NCBI GenBank assembly: GCA_900239685.1
Contig: OENT01000613.1
Coordinates: forward strand, 28,506-92,505
Direction: 5' to 3'
Source of the DNA: Rotaria macrura
Lineage: Eukaryota > Rotifera > Eurotatoria > Philodinida > Philodinidae
DNA: 64,000 nt
Positions within the stretch are counted from its first letter, which is position 1. Each line of letters begins with the position of its first letter. Both the position numbers and the translations under genes were made by a program. Of this stretch, positions 26,009 to 38,225 are shown one piece after another. The notes under the pieces were generated by a model. It was not told where the DNA came from, ran no database searches, and was given only the letters and a program-made list of their open reading frames with translations.

Positions 26009-29000
26009 CTTTTGGTTTTTTAGAAAATAAAAAGAACACTACGTATGTATATGTATTGTTTGAAACTTGAAATAGACGAGAAGTGATGATGAAAAATATT
26101 CATCGAACACACACAATCTTTTTTTTTGCAAGAGAAACCTTCTTTCACAAAAAAAAAGAAAGAAAGAAATGAGTATGTCACGCGATGATCGTTAGCCGAT
26201 GTTGATTGACAAGCGGTATGTTGGAATATGAGGAGTTTTTTTTTCTTCTTCTTTACTTTTCTATTCATCCAATAAGATTTTACATGAGAGAAGAAAAAAA
26301 GATGATGATGTATGAACCAATGAATAAAAAAGGATTAACGTAAACCAATGAAAACAGCTCGATGAGGTTTTTTTTTCTATTTTTTGACGTTGTAAAAAAA
26401 ATGTTATTATGAACTTCAATTCATGTTATTGTAATTCTTGTTGTTTTTCTCAATCAATGAAAAAAGAAAGGTGAAAGTTATTAATATTAGTCATTCAGTT
26501 GTGCTGTTCAATAGACAATGAAATGGTATCTTGCAAGGAATAGTCATTCATTTGAATCAATGTTATTCGTCTAAGAAAAATCAAACTTGAATTTGTTTAT
26601 AACGCTAGTCATTGGTGTCGAGTGAGTTACTTATTAAAAAAATAAATCCTCACTTGTTTTTAATAGACACTTTCTTTTCTTTCAATTGATAGCTTGAGAT
26701 GACGGATTAGTGTACAGTGTGAAGTATATGAATATGTAACTTGTTATGACGCCAACATCATCATTAAGTGAAAATTGAAAAGCATTGCTCTAGGCATTTA
26801 AATTTTTTCTGCTATTCTTTCTCTCTGAAGAATTCAATTATCTTCCTTTCTCGTTGTTGTTTTTCGTTTTGAGCATTTCTATTCTATTGACTTTACTCAT
26901 CAAATGATATGCATAAAGACGAAAGATAATCTTCAGACATTCTCGCATACCACGAACATAAATACGTTTGATCATCTGTGTACATACTTATCATATATGT
27001 TGTTTACTTGCATTCATAATATGTTTTATTTTCTAGTTTTTAATGACAAGTGACGAACAAAAAAGAAAAAGAAAAAGAAAAAGAAAAAGAAAAAAGAAGA
27101 AAACAGCAACCAAAGCAATTAATTAATGATTTTTTTTTCTTTTTGAATGTGCGTGACAATGGCACACACACAAACACACGTCAATCACTGTTGTCACATA
27201 CCTATATGTCTCTCGACATTAATTAAGGTGCATCAATCGAGTATTTACAGTAAATTTAATATGATGAAAGATGAAATAGATAAAATAGAAAAGAAATCAA
27301 TATGACAAGTTTTTCTCTCTCTTTCATTTGTCAATGTTTTATCGCGAAGAAGATTATTGAACGACTAAAAATAGAAGTCATTTGCTTTGTGCTGTGACGA
27401 ACCGTTAGAAAAAAGACTGTCTATTAATAGCTTTTCTATTCATTCTTTTAAAGCTTCTAGCAATCAATTTAGTCTTCATTCAATAAAAATCAAAGTATAA
27501 ATGTATAGGACGATCTTATGTAGTGAAGCTCTTTTGGAATCACCAAGACTACATAGAATCTCACAAAAGTGAATTAAATATATTTCCAGAAAACAAAACT
27601 TGCTCAAGAAGAAATCGATAGGCACGAATGATTCTTATTGACGTTCGAAATAGAATAATTCCATAAGGATTTGGATTCGTATAATTTTTATAAATACATG
27701 TGATCGCAAGTATCTATAAAAACAAGTAAGAAAGAAAATGTTGATCTATATAAATATATGAAAGTATCTGTGTCTGAAAAAAATTGTAAATGGTTACAGT
27801 AACCAGCACTTGTCATGAACGATGCCAATGAACCCAAGAGTTTTATGAAATCGCGATGAAACAACAATTGATTTTTATACAAACTGTTAATCAAGAGTAG
27901 GCTCTTCCAATCTCTCTAAAGAGTATGAACTTTAGGCCAACTAAGCTATTTAGTAATAAATTATGCTGTGCCAATAGGGACCACAACTATGCAGCGCTGG
28001 AACCTGTCCGGTCGTTCGGTTACGGTCTGCCCGGACCAGTTCCACACCAGTTTGGAAAATCTACCAGTGCAGGCACTACCAGAAATTCTCCAGTTCAAAG
28101 TTTTGAGAAATCTGCTTGATAAATCCCATTTTTGGCCATAAAAACTAAGATGTCACATGTTTTTATGTCAGAATGAGAAAAAAAAGTGTTGAAAACATGT
28201 TATTGCAACCATGTTACTGAGATACTCTTTAAAAAGATTCATTATAATGAATCTCTTTTTCATGCTCTCCTAAACGACTTCATACTTGGAACCATATTTT
28301 CTAAATATTCATTTTTTTTGTAAAAGTTCAATATTTTTTCTCCAGCTTTTGCCGGAATTTCAGAACCAGGAGATACGGCTTCAATCAATAAGTTCGCCGA
28401 CCGTATCGATTGAATCTTTCAACCAGCTGGATCAGTTTAACATATTCCAACCGATTTCAGCCTTGATTTGAAAGTGTTAATTATATTTCATCAACTATTG
28501 AATTTCTCTACCATATTTTTTTCAAATTAGAACTCCACAATCGAATTTTATCTTAGAAAGTTGATGAGAAAAACGTAGAATTTTCAGACGTCTGCATTTA
28601 TAATGTTACGAACTAAATCATATTGTTTAGATTGTTTTATCTAACTATTAGTTCATTGATGTAGTAGTTCGAACTGAGTTTGTCAGTTTTGACCATATAT
28701 TGAATATATGAAACGATTTGCGAGAAGTGAATTCCATCTTCTTCTGTCATGTTTGCCTGAGTTTCGCCCGGAACAAGACCGATTTATAACCAGGCGAACC
28801 GAACTGTTTTAAAAATTTCTTTCCTAGTTCCAGTTCTGATTAGTGCGAAAAGTCATCGTCTAAAACTATCAAACCTAAATAATTATCTAGTGAATTTGTA
28901 TTATGCATAGTAAAACTACCTTGGACTGAGTTCTTTCTAAATTCAGCTATCTACTATGCAAAAAAGATTGTGATCTATCATGGAGTACACGTGTTCTTAG

Positions 29001-30779
29001 ATTGTACTTCGACAAATAGGACATATTGTTCATTCGAATTATCAAAATCTAGACTATGAGGAACTGATCGGACTGAGATGTTAACAAAAATTTGTATGAT
29101 TAATTCATCGAGACTATATCATTTAACTTGAGTGTCGGGTGAGTTCATAAAAACAAATTTTGACAGTGTATCTACTCTCATGTTTTATGTAAATTGAAAA
29201 ATAACTTACTGAATTATATAGAGGTTGTGAAAATTTTCATTTTCCACAAAAACGTCAAAAGAAACTCAACTTGGGTGTCAATGCCGTTTCATAGTTCTAT
29301 CAATTTATAGTGATTGTTCGTCAAAAGAAACTTTTTTAAAAGTTTCATGTTTTATTATTCATTTAAAGAAACATAACTGTGATATTTCAAATCAGCAAGA
29401 AAAGATAGCCACTGGATGTTACCACTTGTTAGAACTGAAATACTAGACAACCGCTTGAACTCACAGATGAGATTTTCAGTATGGGATAAAAGTCTTCGGT
29501 GAAGAATATTTCTATCAATGTTGTCTTCGACGCTGTTTCCGAATATGATATTTGTTTTAATTTTTGCTCGGTTATTACATGGGACAGAAATCGTTTGATA
29601 GTTCTTTTCACTGTTGAAAATTATCAGTCTAGGAGATAAATGTCAATCATGTGCTGACTCAGTGGTAACATGCTCTTTACGCATGTATATTAAGAATCAA
29701 AGTTCACACAGTATCTATGATATTTTTTAAATTCTATAAAATATCAATAGATACACAGTGTGAAGGTTACTCTCTTGAATTCATAAATTGAGATCTGTTC
29801 GATTCATTCCAGATAGCATACTTTCAGAAAATAAATCACACAGTATTTGTAATTGATCGTCTTTTATAACTTTACACCTATTCAATCTTTTGGTAAATAG
29901 TATGAAAAGATTTGGTAATATGTCCAAGTTTAATCGTAATAGACATTGATATAGTGAACTGTACTATGGAACATAAACATATTTAGACGAGTGGCTTTTC
30001 GAAGCATCATAGAAAATTAAAATACTAAATTCTACCACGGTCTCATACACTGATATGATTGTTGAAGCTCTCAGCAGCGTTTTCCTTTAAATACTAAAAA
30101 TATCTCACAATAGCATTAATCATTTAAGTAACTATGGTTCCTTTGATGCATTGTTTTACTATCGAGTTCGCCCTTAGACTTTAAAAATTGATTATTTGGT
30201 TATAGAATTAGAGACACGTTAAAAGTATCTTAATCATACCATAGACGGTTAGAGCGTTTTTTTCATAATTACGTAAAGTACGTTCTTTTTCTCTACATGA
30301 AGTCAGTTATTTCATAATCACATAGCCATTTGATCCATAGTATCACATGATAGCCTAGATCTAACGATAATATTTCATTGAACAACCTTGTTTCATAATA
30401 AATGATCTTTTACACTTGCTTACTGGTTCATGGACACAAATGCTATACTCTTGATTTAGTATGATTACTTTTGAAATTTTTTGCGAAAATTTATTTTCAT
30501 CGTTTTTGTCAAACGCCTTTTGTAATCAATTTAAATACTCGATGAAAGCTACTTATTCCATTTTACCATATCAACGAACAAGCGCTCATGTTTGTCGATA
30601 GAAAACACACTTTTTTGCGTCGTTCTACAAACACGATATCGTTAATCGTTTGTTTTTTGCCGAATGTTGTTTTTGATTCTAAACCATATCTACTATTGTT
30701 CCTACACGATGTTTTCTTTTTTATATTTGATGAAAACAAACAAAAACACAAAAAAATCGGTTTCTTTTCCCTTGATCTT
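26009..30779. other. 4.8 kb gene-poor stretch upstream of OTX
   Basis: The missing OTX first exon and promoter should lie in the first part. A (GAAAAA)n run covers about 27058-27100. Near 27925-28130, 28340-28460 and 28740-28830 the sequence is less AT-rich with repeated CCGG/GAACC-type motifs and may be remains of an old repeat. No other gene is supported. Confidence 0.45.
27058..27102 (+). repeat. (GAAAAA)n simple repeat
   Basis: Tandem A-rich hexamers upstream of the homeobox gene; no coding sense. Confidence 0.85.
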
Positions 30780-31294
30780 TCAAGTAAACAATTTTTCAAT
30801 GTTTTGCTTCAATGTTTGAATTTGTGGTTTCAATTGTGAACCTTCATTGACGGTAACGCTTGCACTTATTACTGGACGTGTAACACCACAAGCCCGACCT
30901 AATGCTTGTTTACTACGTATGAATACGTAAGGAACATTTTTATCTTCACACAACAACGGTAGGTGCATTAAGATTTCAATGGGTGTCGTATCAGCAGCCA
31001 TAACTAGAATATAAATTCATACATTAGCAACAGAAAATTATTTTTTTTTAGAAAATCTTACTGATAAGTTCTGCTTTTCCACGATTTAGTGTTTTTGTTG
31101 CCTCATTCGCACCTTTACGTAATTGTCGCTAAAAGAAAATTAAAACAAGCTTAGTTAAAGAAAATAAATGCATTCAGTCGATTTCTCAGACTTACATAAT
31201 TCTGTGCTTGATGGACAAGATCGAGAATATCTTTTGTAAGTTTAGCATCAGCTAATGGATAAGCTTTTGGATTTACATCACCTTCGGATGACAT
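30780..31294 (-). CDS. SNU13: SNU13 / NHP2L1 (15.5K), L7Ae-family RNA-binding protein
   Basis: Binds kink-turns in U4 snRNA and box C/D snoRNAs, starting assembly of the tri-snRNP and of C/D snoRNPs. Coding exons 31196-31294, 31062-31128 and 30780-31003 join in phase to 129 residues (human 128). Sequence is very close to human: [79 protein letters not shown] and [19 protein letters not shown]. The GANEATK motif is the RNA-binding loop. The ATG at 31292-31294 follows an acceptor (TTTTTAG, 31309-31310) by 14 nt, so a 1.06 kb intron splits the 5' UTR. The upstream UTR exon (32371-32425) starts 53 bp after the NOPCHAP1 stop. Confidence 0.97.
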
Positions 31295-32370
31295 TATTAA
31301 TTGATTGTCTAAAAATGACTATGTGTTAACAATTAGACAAATCATTTTTATCAAATTATATTTCTATCAACATGATGTATAACACAGATCAAAACAATAT
31401 TTATAGGAGATTAATCGCCAGAATTCATCAGAATACTTTCTATTAGATTTTCTATAATGAACTACTTATATCAACTATGTTCTCTGAAAATAGACCCGTA
31501 CAATGATCCGTAGGATTGAATTTCAATAATAAAATATTTTTCTCAATTATGTAAAGCTTCTTTGTAAGTGAATGCTGATGAAATTTACCTGATCAAGATA
31601 TATATCTAGAAATTGGATACTACTCAGCTGCAATATGTAGTTATGAGAAGATTACACTGAGATGAAGAAAAGACTCCTTAGAGTTTGAATTTAAAAAGCC
31701 AAGATGAAGCGTGATGTTCGACTCAATTCCCTCTATTGAAATATTGCGTTCTATAAAATAACAGACACATTAAGATAGGATCATCATTCGTATTTTATAT
31801 TGATACTGTGGGATTGATGATGATCTACATGAGATTCGTATTTTCCAAAAACGATTCGTACATTCAATTTATTCGTAAGCAAGTACTGGACTTCTACGAT
31901 GATTCTTTTTTTCGTGCATGTCGTACTTCGATTTGAAATTCTGTGCGTAGACATCAGTCGAATTAGTTTTAAGCCTAAAGATGTATCTTGTTACAGTATT
32001 TGAATTAAAAAGTAGAGATGAAAAATGTTCTTTTTTTCTGAATAGCAGTAACTGAAAAGACATTTACGAAACGTTTGCTGGAAACGATAATCTGATTGCA
32101 GGAAGTATTTCCAGGTCACAACAAGCGAATGGTTCAGATTTTTACCAAGATAATTCTCAATGACTTTTCGATTCTGACAATAATGCACAAAGCCTATAGA
32201 TAAAAGTGATCGATTCTCTCCGTCAGACTTCATATTGAGATGAATCTTTGAACGTTAAAATTCTATTATTGAGTTGCAGACTATACACGAAATGAGAAAC
32301 TCAAGACATCATACTGACTTAATATCGAAATTATATTTCTTAAAATTAAAAGAAATATTTCAAAACTTAC

Positions 32371-32425
32371 CGGAAATTTATATCACCGAAAAACTGACTA
32401 TCGTGGTTGAATGAATTCAGATAAT
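32371..32425 (-). other. Putative SNU13 5' UTR exon with trans-splice acceptor
   Basis: The exon begins after a pyrimidine-rich acceptor, TTTCTTTTTGTTATTCTAG, and ends at a strong donor CCG|GTAAGT. It has no ATG. It sits 53 bp past the NOPCHAP1 stop. This is best read as the first exon of SNU13, receiving a spliced leader, within a NOPCHAP1-SNU13 unit. It could instead be a cis-spliced exon. Confidence 0.5.
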
Positions 32426-32478
32426 CTAGAATAACAAAAAGAAACATGTATACTTTGTCTTATTTTAAAAACTAAATC

Positions 32479-32955
32479 TTAAGTTTTGGCATTAACATTT
32501 TGATTTGAATCATCGTTTATTTTAAGTTTTTTTTTCTTTTTCTTTTTCTTCTTTTTACGCTTTTTCTTGACAACTTCATTTTGCTTTTCATCATCCGCCG
32601 TTGAAGACACTTCGCCACTTTCTTTGGAGCTTTCTTCTGATAATGAATTATCACCGATATCTGCAATATTTATTTCATCATCTTTTTCTAAAGAAACATT
32701 CTCATCTAATCGAGTTTTGTCTGTTGAATTTTGATTTGCATCTGATAATCGTGGAAGAAAATCTTTACAACGTGACAGTAAATCACTGCTATCAACACGA
32801 ATTGTCGATGGCGTTGTACGTTCGATTATTTTTTGTGCCGTCAAATTTTCATTACCATCATGTTCATCATCAAAATAAATATGTTTACCAATATTCGAAG
32901 GAGTTTTGGAACTTATTGGTTCATCAGTTAACGATGATCGGGAATCATCACTCAT
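32479..32955 (-). CDS. NOPCHAP1: NOPCHAP1 (C12orf45)-like box C/D snoRNP assembly factor
   Basis: The vertebrate protein chaperones NOP58 and bridges it to the R2TP complex during box C/D snoRNP assembly. Here a single coding exon gives 158 residues. The diagnostic block is IERTTPSTIRVDSSDLLSRC followed by KDFLPRLSDANQNS, matching VRIERSPLLDQVQTFLPQMARANEKL of human C12orf45 in spacing; next comes DDEINIADIGDN and an acidic SSEESSKESGEVSS tract, also as in human. The C-terminus is a run of lysines, likely nucleolar targeting. The match is short and low-complexity regions inflate it, so this is a strong suggestion rather than proof. A 72-bp 5' UTR intron (32969-33040) precedes the ATG. SNU13, a core C/D protein, is the next gene on the same strand. 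Confidence 0.72.
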   Translation of the reverse strand: MSDDSRSSLTDEPISSKTPSNIGKHIYFDDEHDGNENLTAQKIIERTTPSTIRVDSSDLLSRCKDFLPRLSDANQNSTDKTRLDENVSLEKDDEINIADIGDNSLSEESSKESGEVSSTADDEKQNEVVKKKRKKKKKKKKKKLKINDDSNQNVNAKT

Positions 32956-33040
32956 TGATAAAGAGTTTCTTTTACGGTGTGAAATGAAAAAAAATTTATC
33001 ATATAAAGAAAGCTATACTTTCAATGACTAATCAACTTAC

Positions 33041-34660
33041 CAATCTCGTAGTGGCTAGTGAACATAATGCATTAGTGCGTTATGTGTATTGATTCGTCGC
33101 TCAACTATGAGAGTCTACTTAAATGAAAATAATTTAGTATTTTAACAAAAATAATGATGTAAAATAATTAGTTACTTTCAATATTACGAATCTTTGAAAT
33201 TTTAGAAATCAGTGTTTCTATACGATGCTACAAAAACAGAGTCTGAGTCTGAATAAATCGTTCATTGATTGATGATTTTGATGTGAACAGTTTTGGTTCA
33301 TGTGTGTTTGGATTCGTTGTGCGTAATTAGATACTTTTACAAGAGATATGAGATTAATTCGATTTTGAATTTTTACTAGAATCGAACCAATCTCATCTCT
33401 TTAGAAACGAAGGAATTATTAACATTCTTGGGAGTGAATGAGGAGAAAGATGAGTATTGTTGATGAATTTTTATCGTTGTAGAAGTTTTTATTTTACAAT
33501 AGTAATTATGACCAGCTCACAATTATTCGAATAGTTCAAAGAAAATTAGTAAAAGAGTTGCTGCTATTTTTGTATTCTTAGAGGTAGATAATTGTTAGAA
33601 TCGAAACGTATTCGATACCGATAAAAATATGAACACATTTCCGACAGATCTAGCTTCACATATAAGCAATTTTTTTGCAATACTTTTTCTGGTCTGTGTA
33701 TGTGTACCATTATTTTCATATCAAAAACAGAAACAATTACATCAACTTAAAAAGGGCTCATATGAAAGAAAATACATTTGTGTGCTTGCGCATGTTGACA
33801 GGCATATGGACGATCACGTGACCACATCTATGAAAGGGATTCAAAAAGTTTGAACAAGGCATAATCGTGGTGAGAAAATTCCAATCCGTAATCAGTTTTC
33901 GAAATTTTTGAATCTGGCTCGTTTTTAAGACAAAGCAAACTTGTTTTAATGAAAGAACCATCGGCTGTTCACTATTTGCTTTGGTTGACAAAAGGAAATC
34001 TCGGTAGGAAAAAGAAACATCTAATATGTTCATAAAACTATTTCCCCTATTTATAGGAGAAATAGTTGTTCTTTCGAATGAGCTCGTACGTTCAACATAA
34101 ACTCTCAAAACTCAATTCAACAAATGATAAGCAATAACGAGTAGATAAGATTCAGCCGAGGGAAAAGTGAGGTGTAATGAAAATTATTACTTGTGCATAC
34201 TATCTGTTGTATCTTCTGCATAAGACAATGCCTACTGCAAAACTTATTGTAAAATTTTCAATTCAAAATATTGTCTTATTCAATATTTATTGCTCTACCA
34301 AATACTAAAAGTAGGTGTTCATGCGCTCACGTTTTCTAAACCGTACACAATGACACAAACATTGCTTTAGTATGAAACGTGGTTAACACATATATCTACA
34401 AACTGATATAGTTAGATTTTGTTGTTGTTGTTGTAGTTTGGCTCTCGACACACCTGTATACACGTTTACTTCAGTGATTTTCAATATTACTAACGAGTTC
34501 AAATCGATAATTACCTTCTAGACTGTTGGTTCATTCATAGTTATCAGATTTAGATTGTAAATTTATCCAAGATGCATACGTCTCTCTTGAAACTCTATAT
34601 TCACTGAATTGAAATTAGTAAAGCAAAGCTCTCAACGACATCAAATGATCTAGAGCACTA
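33041..34660. other. Upstream region of NOPCHAP1, no other gene seen
   Basis: The NOPCHAP1 5' UTR exon ends at the GTAAGT donor at 33040 and extends to higher coordinates for an unknown length. Beyond it I find no supported gene up to the hAT element. Confidence 0.5.
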
Positions 34661-34987
34661 ATCACAACTAAGGATGCAACGGTGACGGTGAATCACCGGT
34701 TTACCGTTCTAACTGTAACCACCCTTACCGGTAACCGTACCAACCGATAACCGTTCCGACCGGTAACCGCTAATGCCGGTTAGAAACTGCTTTATACCGT
34801 TTTTCTCAAGGGAGGCAACGGTGAAAATAATCGGTCGTTGCTGTAACCGTCCTACCGCCTTTGGACGACCTTCTTTGGCTTATACCGGCGGGATTAGGTG
34901 AATACAGGTTAGTATGAGTTAGAGTCCTGCAGGTTACGACTTTTTTGTAACCTAAACCTAACCAACTGAATAACTTCGTAACCTTGT

Positions 34988-35034
34988 CCTAACCTAACCT
35001 AACCTAACCTATAGGTTAGGGTAGGTTAAGGTTG
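34988..35034. repeat. Interstitial CCTAA/TTAGG array, left
   Basis: Four or more tandem CCTAA units meet inverted TTAGG units head to head (TAACCTATAGGTTAGGG), inside the hAT element. Degenerate units extend left to about 34970. Confidence 0.85.
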
Positions 35035-35039
35035 ACCTG

Positions 35040-35541
35040 CAAGACTCGAGCACAAGGTAGAGAAGCTTTTGATTCACCATATTTATAATCCAACTCTTTT
35101 AATACTTGGCATAATTGTTGAAAGCCATTACCATTGACACTATTAAATGATTGCATATCATAAGCACAGTACTTAGAGCAAGCTAATGTAGTCATTTGTT
35201 TATCTGCAGAGGGTTTAGTTAAATCTTTTTTTCAAATGCTTTTTTAATTGATATTTCCTTGTTTGAAGTCGCTTTTTTATACAACTTTGAACATGAGAAC
35301 TAATAGTAGTTGCTCCATGCTTCGGTTCATAGACTAAGATCTGTTGACCTATAGTACATAGGACGAACGATTCAAAAGCACGCTCACCATTTGGATTATG
35401 TATTCTAAGCAGGCTTGACCAAAATGTACCATTCGATGAAGATGGAGATTCCTTTGTCGTAATAACTTTTCCTTGCTTCAATAAATTTAATATTTCTTTC
35501 TTTTTCTCCTCAATGGTATGTCGAGATGATTTAATAGACAT
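35040..35541 (-). pseudogene. hAT transposase N-terminal fragment with BED finger, frameshifted
   Basis: ORF 35541-35215 encodes an N-terminal basic helix and a BED-type zinc finger region (FVLCTIGQQILVYEPKHG, SSHVQSC). The expected second Cys of CxxC is Gly, so metal binding is probably lost. At a run of seven A near 35217-35223 the frame shifts; the other frame continues LTKPSADKQMTTLACSKYCA, then QSFNSVNGNGFQQLCQVLKE and LDYKYGESKASL, the domain that follows the finger in hAT transposases. It ends at the left TTAGG array. No DDE catalytic region is present. Confidence 0.8.
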
Positions 35542-35799
35542 TTTATATTACATTAATGCACTCTTACTCGAAAAACAGTCAAAAGTGACTGAACTCGTCA
35601 GCTTATATCAGAAATAGTACTAAACAATGAACCATTGTTTTCCCATTCGGTTTTATTCTATCCAATAAAATTAGATTCTAATATCACTCTGTACAGTGCT
35701 TTTGACCAAAAGAGATTTCACAAGTGGATATTAAGTTCAGCTCTGTAAAGGTTTTATCGACATGAACTCATCCTTAATTTTATCCCTGGATTTATTTTG

Positions 35800-35908
35800 T
35801 AACCTTACCTTAACCTAACCTAACCTAACCTACGAACTTTGCAACCTAAACCTAACCTAACCTATAGGTTAGGACAGGTTAGGGTAGGTTGAGGTTAACC
35901 TGCAGGAC
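35800..35908. repeat. Interstitial CCTAA/TTAGG array, right
   Basis: Two CCTAA runs separated by about 20 bp, the second again meeting inverted TTAGG units (CCTATAGGTTAGG). The arrangement repeats that of the left array, as if the arrays were subterminal repeats of the hAT element. Confidence 0.85.
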
Positions 35909-36115
35909 TCTAGTATGAGTGTATCCGGACTAGAACTGGTTACTTGTTTGAACCGGTGATGTGTAATTCAATGTCATTATTGCATCCATAGTTTATACCA
36001 GCTTGTGCAGGCTTATAGAGGTAACTGGTGAAACGATTATCGGTCGAAAAGTTTACCAATTGCACTGGCTACTGATTGTAACGGTTACCGTCACCCTGGC
36101 ATCCCTAATCACAGC

Positions 36116-38225
36116 TCCTCATCCATCTTGCAAAAAGCATGAGACTCAGATTCTGTTCTGGTTTTCTAGCTTCATCTGATTCGATCAGAAGATAGAAAAA
36201 GATCGATAGGGAGCATAATCCAATCTGTTGAAACTTACTTTCATCAGGAGGTGTGAGGATAGCCATGCAGGAAACGTTCTAACTAGTCATTGAAACATGT
36301 CAACCACAAACACTTAACGCTGAAGATGTTGTATACTTGTTTGTGGATTTACCTTTTTTTGTGTATATTTTTTCTAGAATCTGGATCATGATTGTCCTTT
36401 AGTTTCCTGTGTGATTCGAAACATAGAAAAAAAAAATGACGGTAAACCATCGATTTACCGTCCTGAATGAGTATGATGTTCACTTTACTGACACCATGCG
36501 TCATATATTTTTTTGAAGAAGCTTATCGCATTATTTTGTTTTAATAAGGCTCAGTAATATTTTGGTTCGTTTAAACTAGGTGAATAGAGTTGACTTTGAG
36601 AAACGCTAATTATACTGAATTGTCTGAGCCATATACATATAATCATTAAATCCCAATTAATCTCAGTCGTAGCATAAGTTTCCTTTCTTCTTTTATTGAT
36701 GACACTTCAAAGCATTTTATTAGCAAAGTAGCATGTTCTTATTTGAAGATGTGGTAGTTATCTCATTTATTGGAGAATAGTCTTTGAAGTTTATCTTGTC
36801 GAGAACCAGAATTTGTAAGTACTGACAACCACTATTAAGAAATAAACCCGTAGTATTGTGAACAATCGTGAGATATGGTTTGTCTTAATTTCAATGATTT
36901 TTTTTCGATTGATGAACAGGCCTAAGAAAGTAATTATTTTCGTTTATCTTTTGTACAGATCTAGAAGACGTACGGGTTATTCGTACCGCTATCTATGTAA
37001 TGCTTTTCGTCTAAGAGGCTATAATCCGAGAGTTTGATAATTGGCGATTTGTGATCAGGAATGTTTACTGCACGTTGGTTTTAATCAAGTTGCGTTTGAC
37101 GATACTTTTTTTCTAAAAAGAACAATCTTCTCGTGCAAATTCATTATTGATGAAGTTGTTTGATACTCTGGTACTGATCTGCCTATGCCATCTATGAGTT
37201 GATTGCACGTTTCTGAGGCACTTTTTTGTGTTGAAAATGACAAAACCATCATTTAATGAAATCTGATGGTTAAATAAAATAATATTCGTGGGTGTGATTT
37301 TGTGATCAAGCATTATGAACACAGATGAAAGGGGATCGCTTGATTCGTTTGCTTCTACTGCAAGGCATACGGTTATACTCCCATCAGAATAGAAGCACTG
37401 ATTTCGCTCACCTATTTGTACTTTTGCCTTCTACTATCGCATGAGCCAAAAGGGTTTATTCAAGATTTGACCTGTGATGGATCTTCACTGGTATGTATAT
37501 ATAATAGCGGCGGGAGTGCATTAGAGAAACCAGAGAGATCCGAACAGTCAAAGTCAGCAATAAAGCAGTTCTCCAGCGATTCATAAATAAACCCAAGCTT
37601 GACCCTTTCAATACGGCATGTCATCTACGAGATGAAATGCAAAACGCAAAGAAATATTTTTCGTTCCGTCGTCTTCTAAGACGACGACTATCATATGTTC
37701 AATATATGAAGAAAAAGACGAAGGACCTAAATGATAATAAAAGCAACTAATTTCCATAGTTCTTCTAACGTTATTCTTGTATTCTTTGACTCAGTTATTA
37801 TTACTTTCGGTGAATATATGTTCTCGTCGTCACTGTAAAATAGTGCAATTAGAGATGATATGATATACTAACTATACTATCGCCTGTATTCAGCACTTTC
37901 AGTGTTGCATAGTAGTTTCATCTCATCTGCAATTTTATCTACTTCGGAATCGTCGGAAAGGTTTGTGCAGTTGTCTTCATCATTGTCATGTTCGAGAATA
38001 TATTATTTGCTGTACGAAATTTCGAATTTTCAAAAGAAAATGACTTGATTCTTTTCCATCATGAAGTACTGTATTTTTCTTCAATATTTTAGTCTTTACA
38101 AGTTCAGTTTATTCATTGTGCATGTCCCATGATACATAACATCAAGTTCTTGTCATTTTTTATGGCTAGAAATAATGATACTAGATTTCATACACAGCTG
38201 ATCGTAAGAGCAGAACACAGGAGAG
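36116..38225. other. Gene-free stretch between hAT and LINE copies
   Basis: No supported gene. A short hairpin with GACGGTAAAC/GTTTACCGTC-like arms near 36438-36463 resembles hAT subterminal motifs and may be a fragment. Confidence 0.45.

Larger units (their letters stand above)
34669..36107 (-). mobile_element. Decayed hAT-superfamily DNA transposon
   Basis: The ends are inverted copies, TAAGGATGCAACGGTGACGG on the left and, inverted, TAGGGATGCCAGGGTGACGG on the right. They are flanked by the 8-bp duplication ATCACAAC (34661-34668) / ATCACAGC (36108-36115), 7 of 8 identical. An 8-bp duplication and this end type fit hAT. Subterminal DNA is rich in ACCGGT/TAACCG motifs on both sides. Inside is the N-terminal part of a transposase on the minus strand; the catalytic C-terminal part is missing, so the 1.44 kb copy is non-autonomous. 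Two TTAGG-type arrays flank the transposase fragment. Confidence 0.85.

Noticed and set aside
27925..28830. Less AT-rich patches with CCGG/GAACC motifs and a 64-codon frame
   Set aside because: Looks like remnants of an old repeat, but I found no termini or duplication and cannot define an element.
34988..35908. TTAGG arrays as a telomere or a telomere fusion point
   Set aside because: The arrays lie symmetrically inside a transposon with an 8-bp duplication, so a transposon origin is simpler.
36438..36463. GACGGTAAAC-type palindrome near the hAT element
   Set aside because: Too short to call a separate element; possible fragment only.
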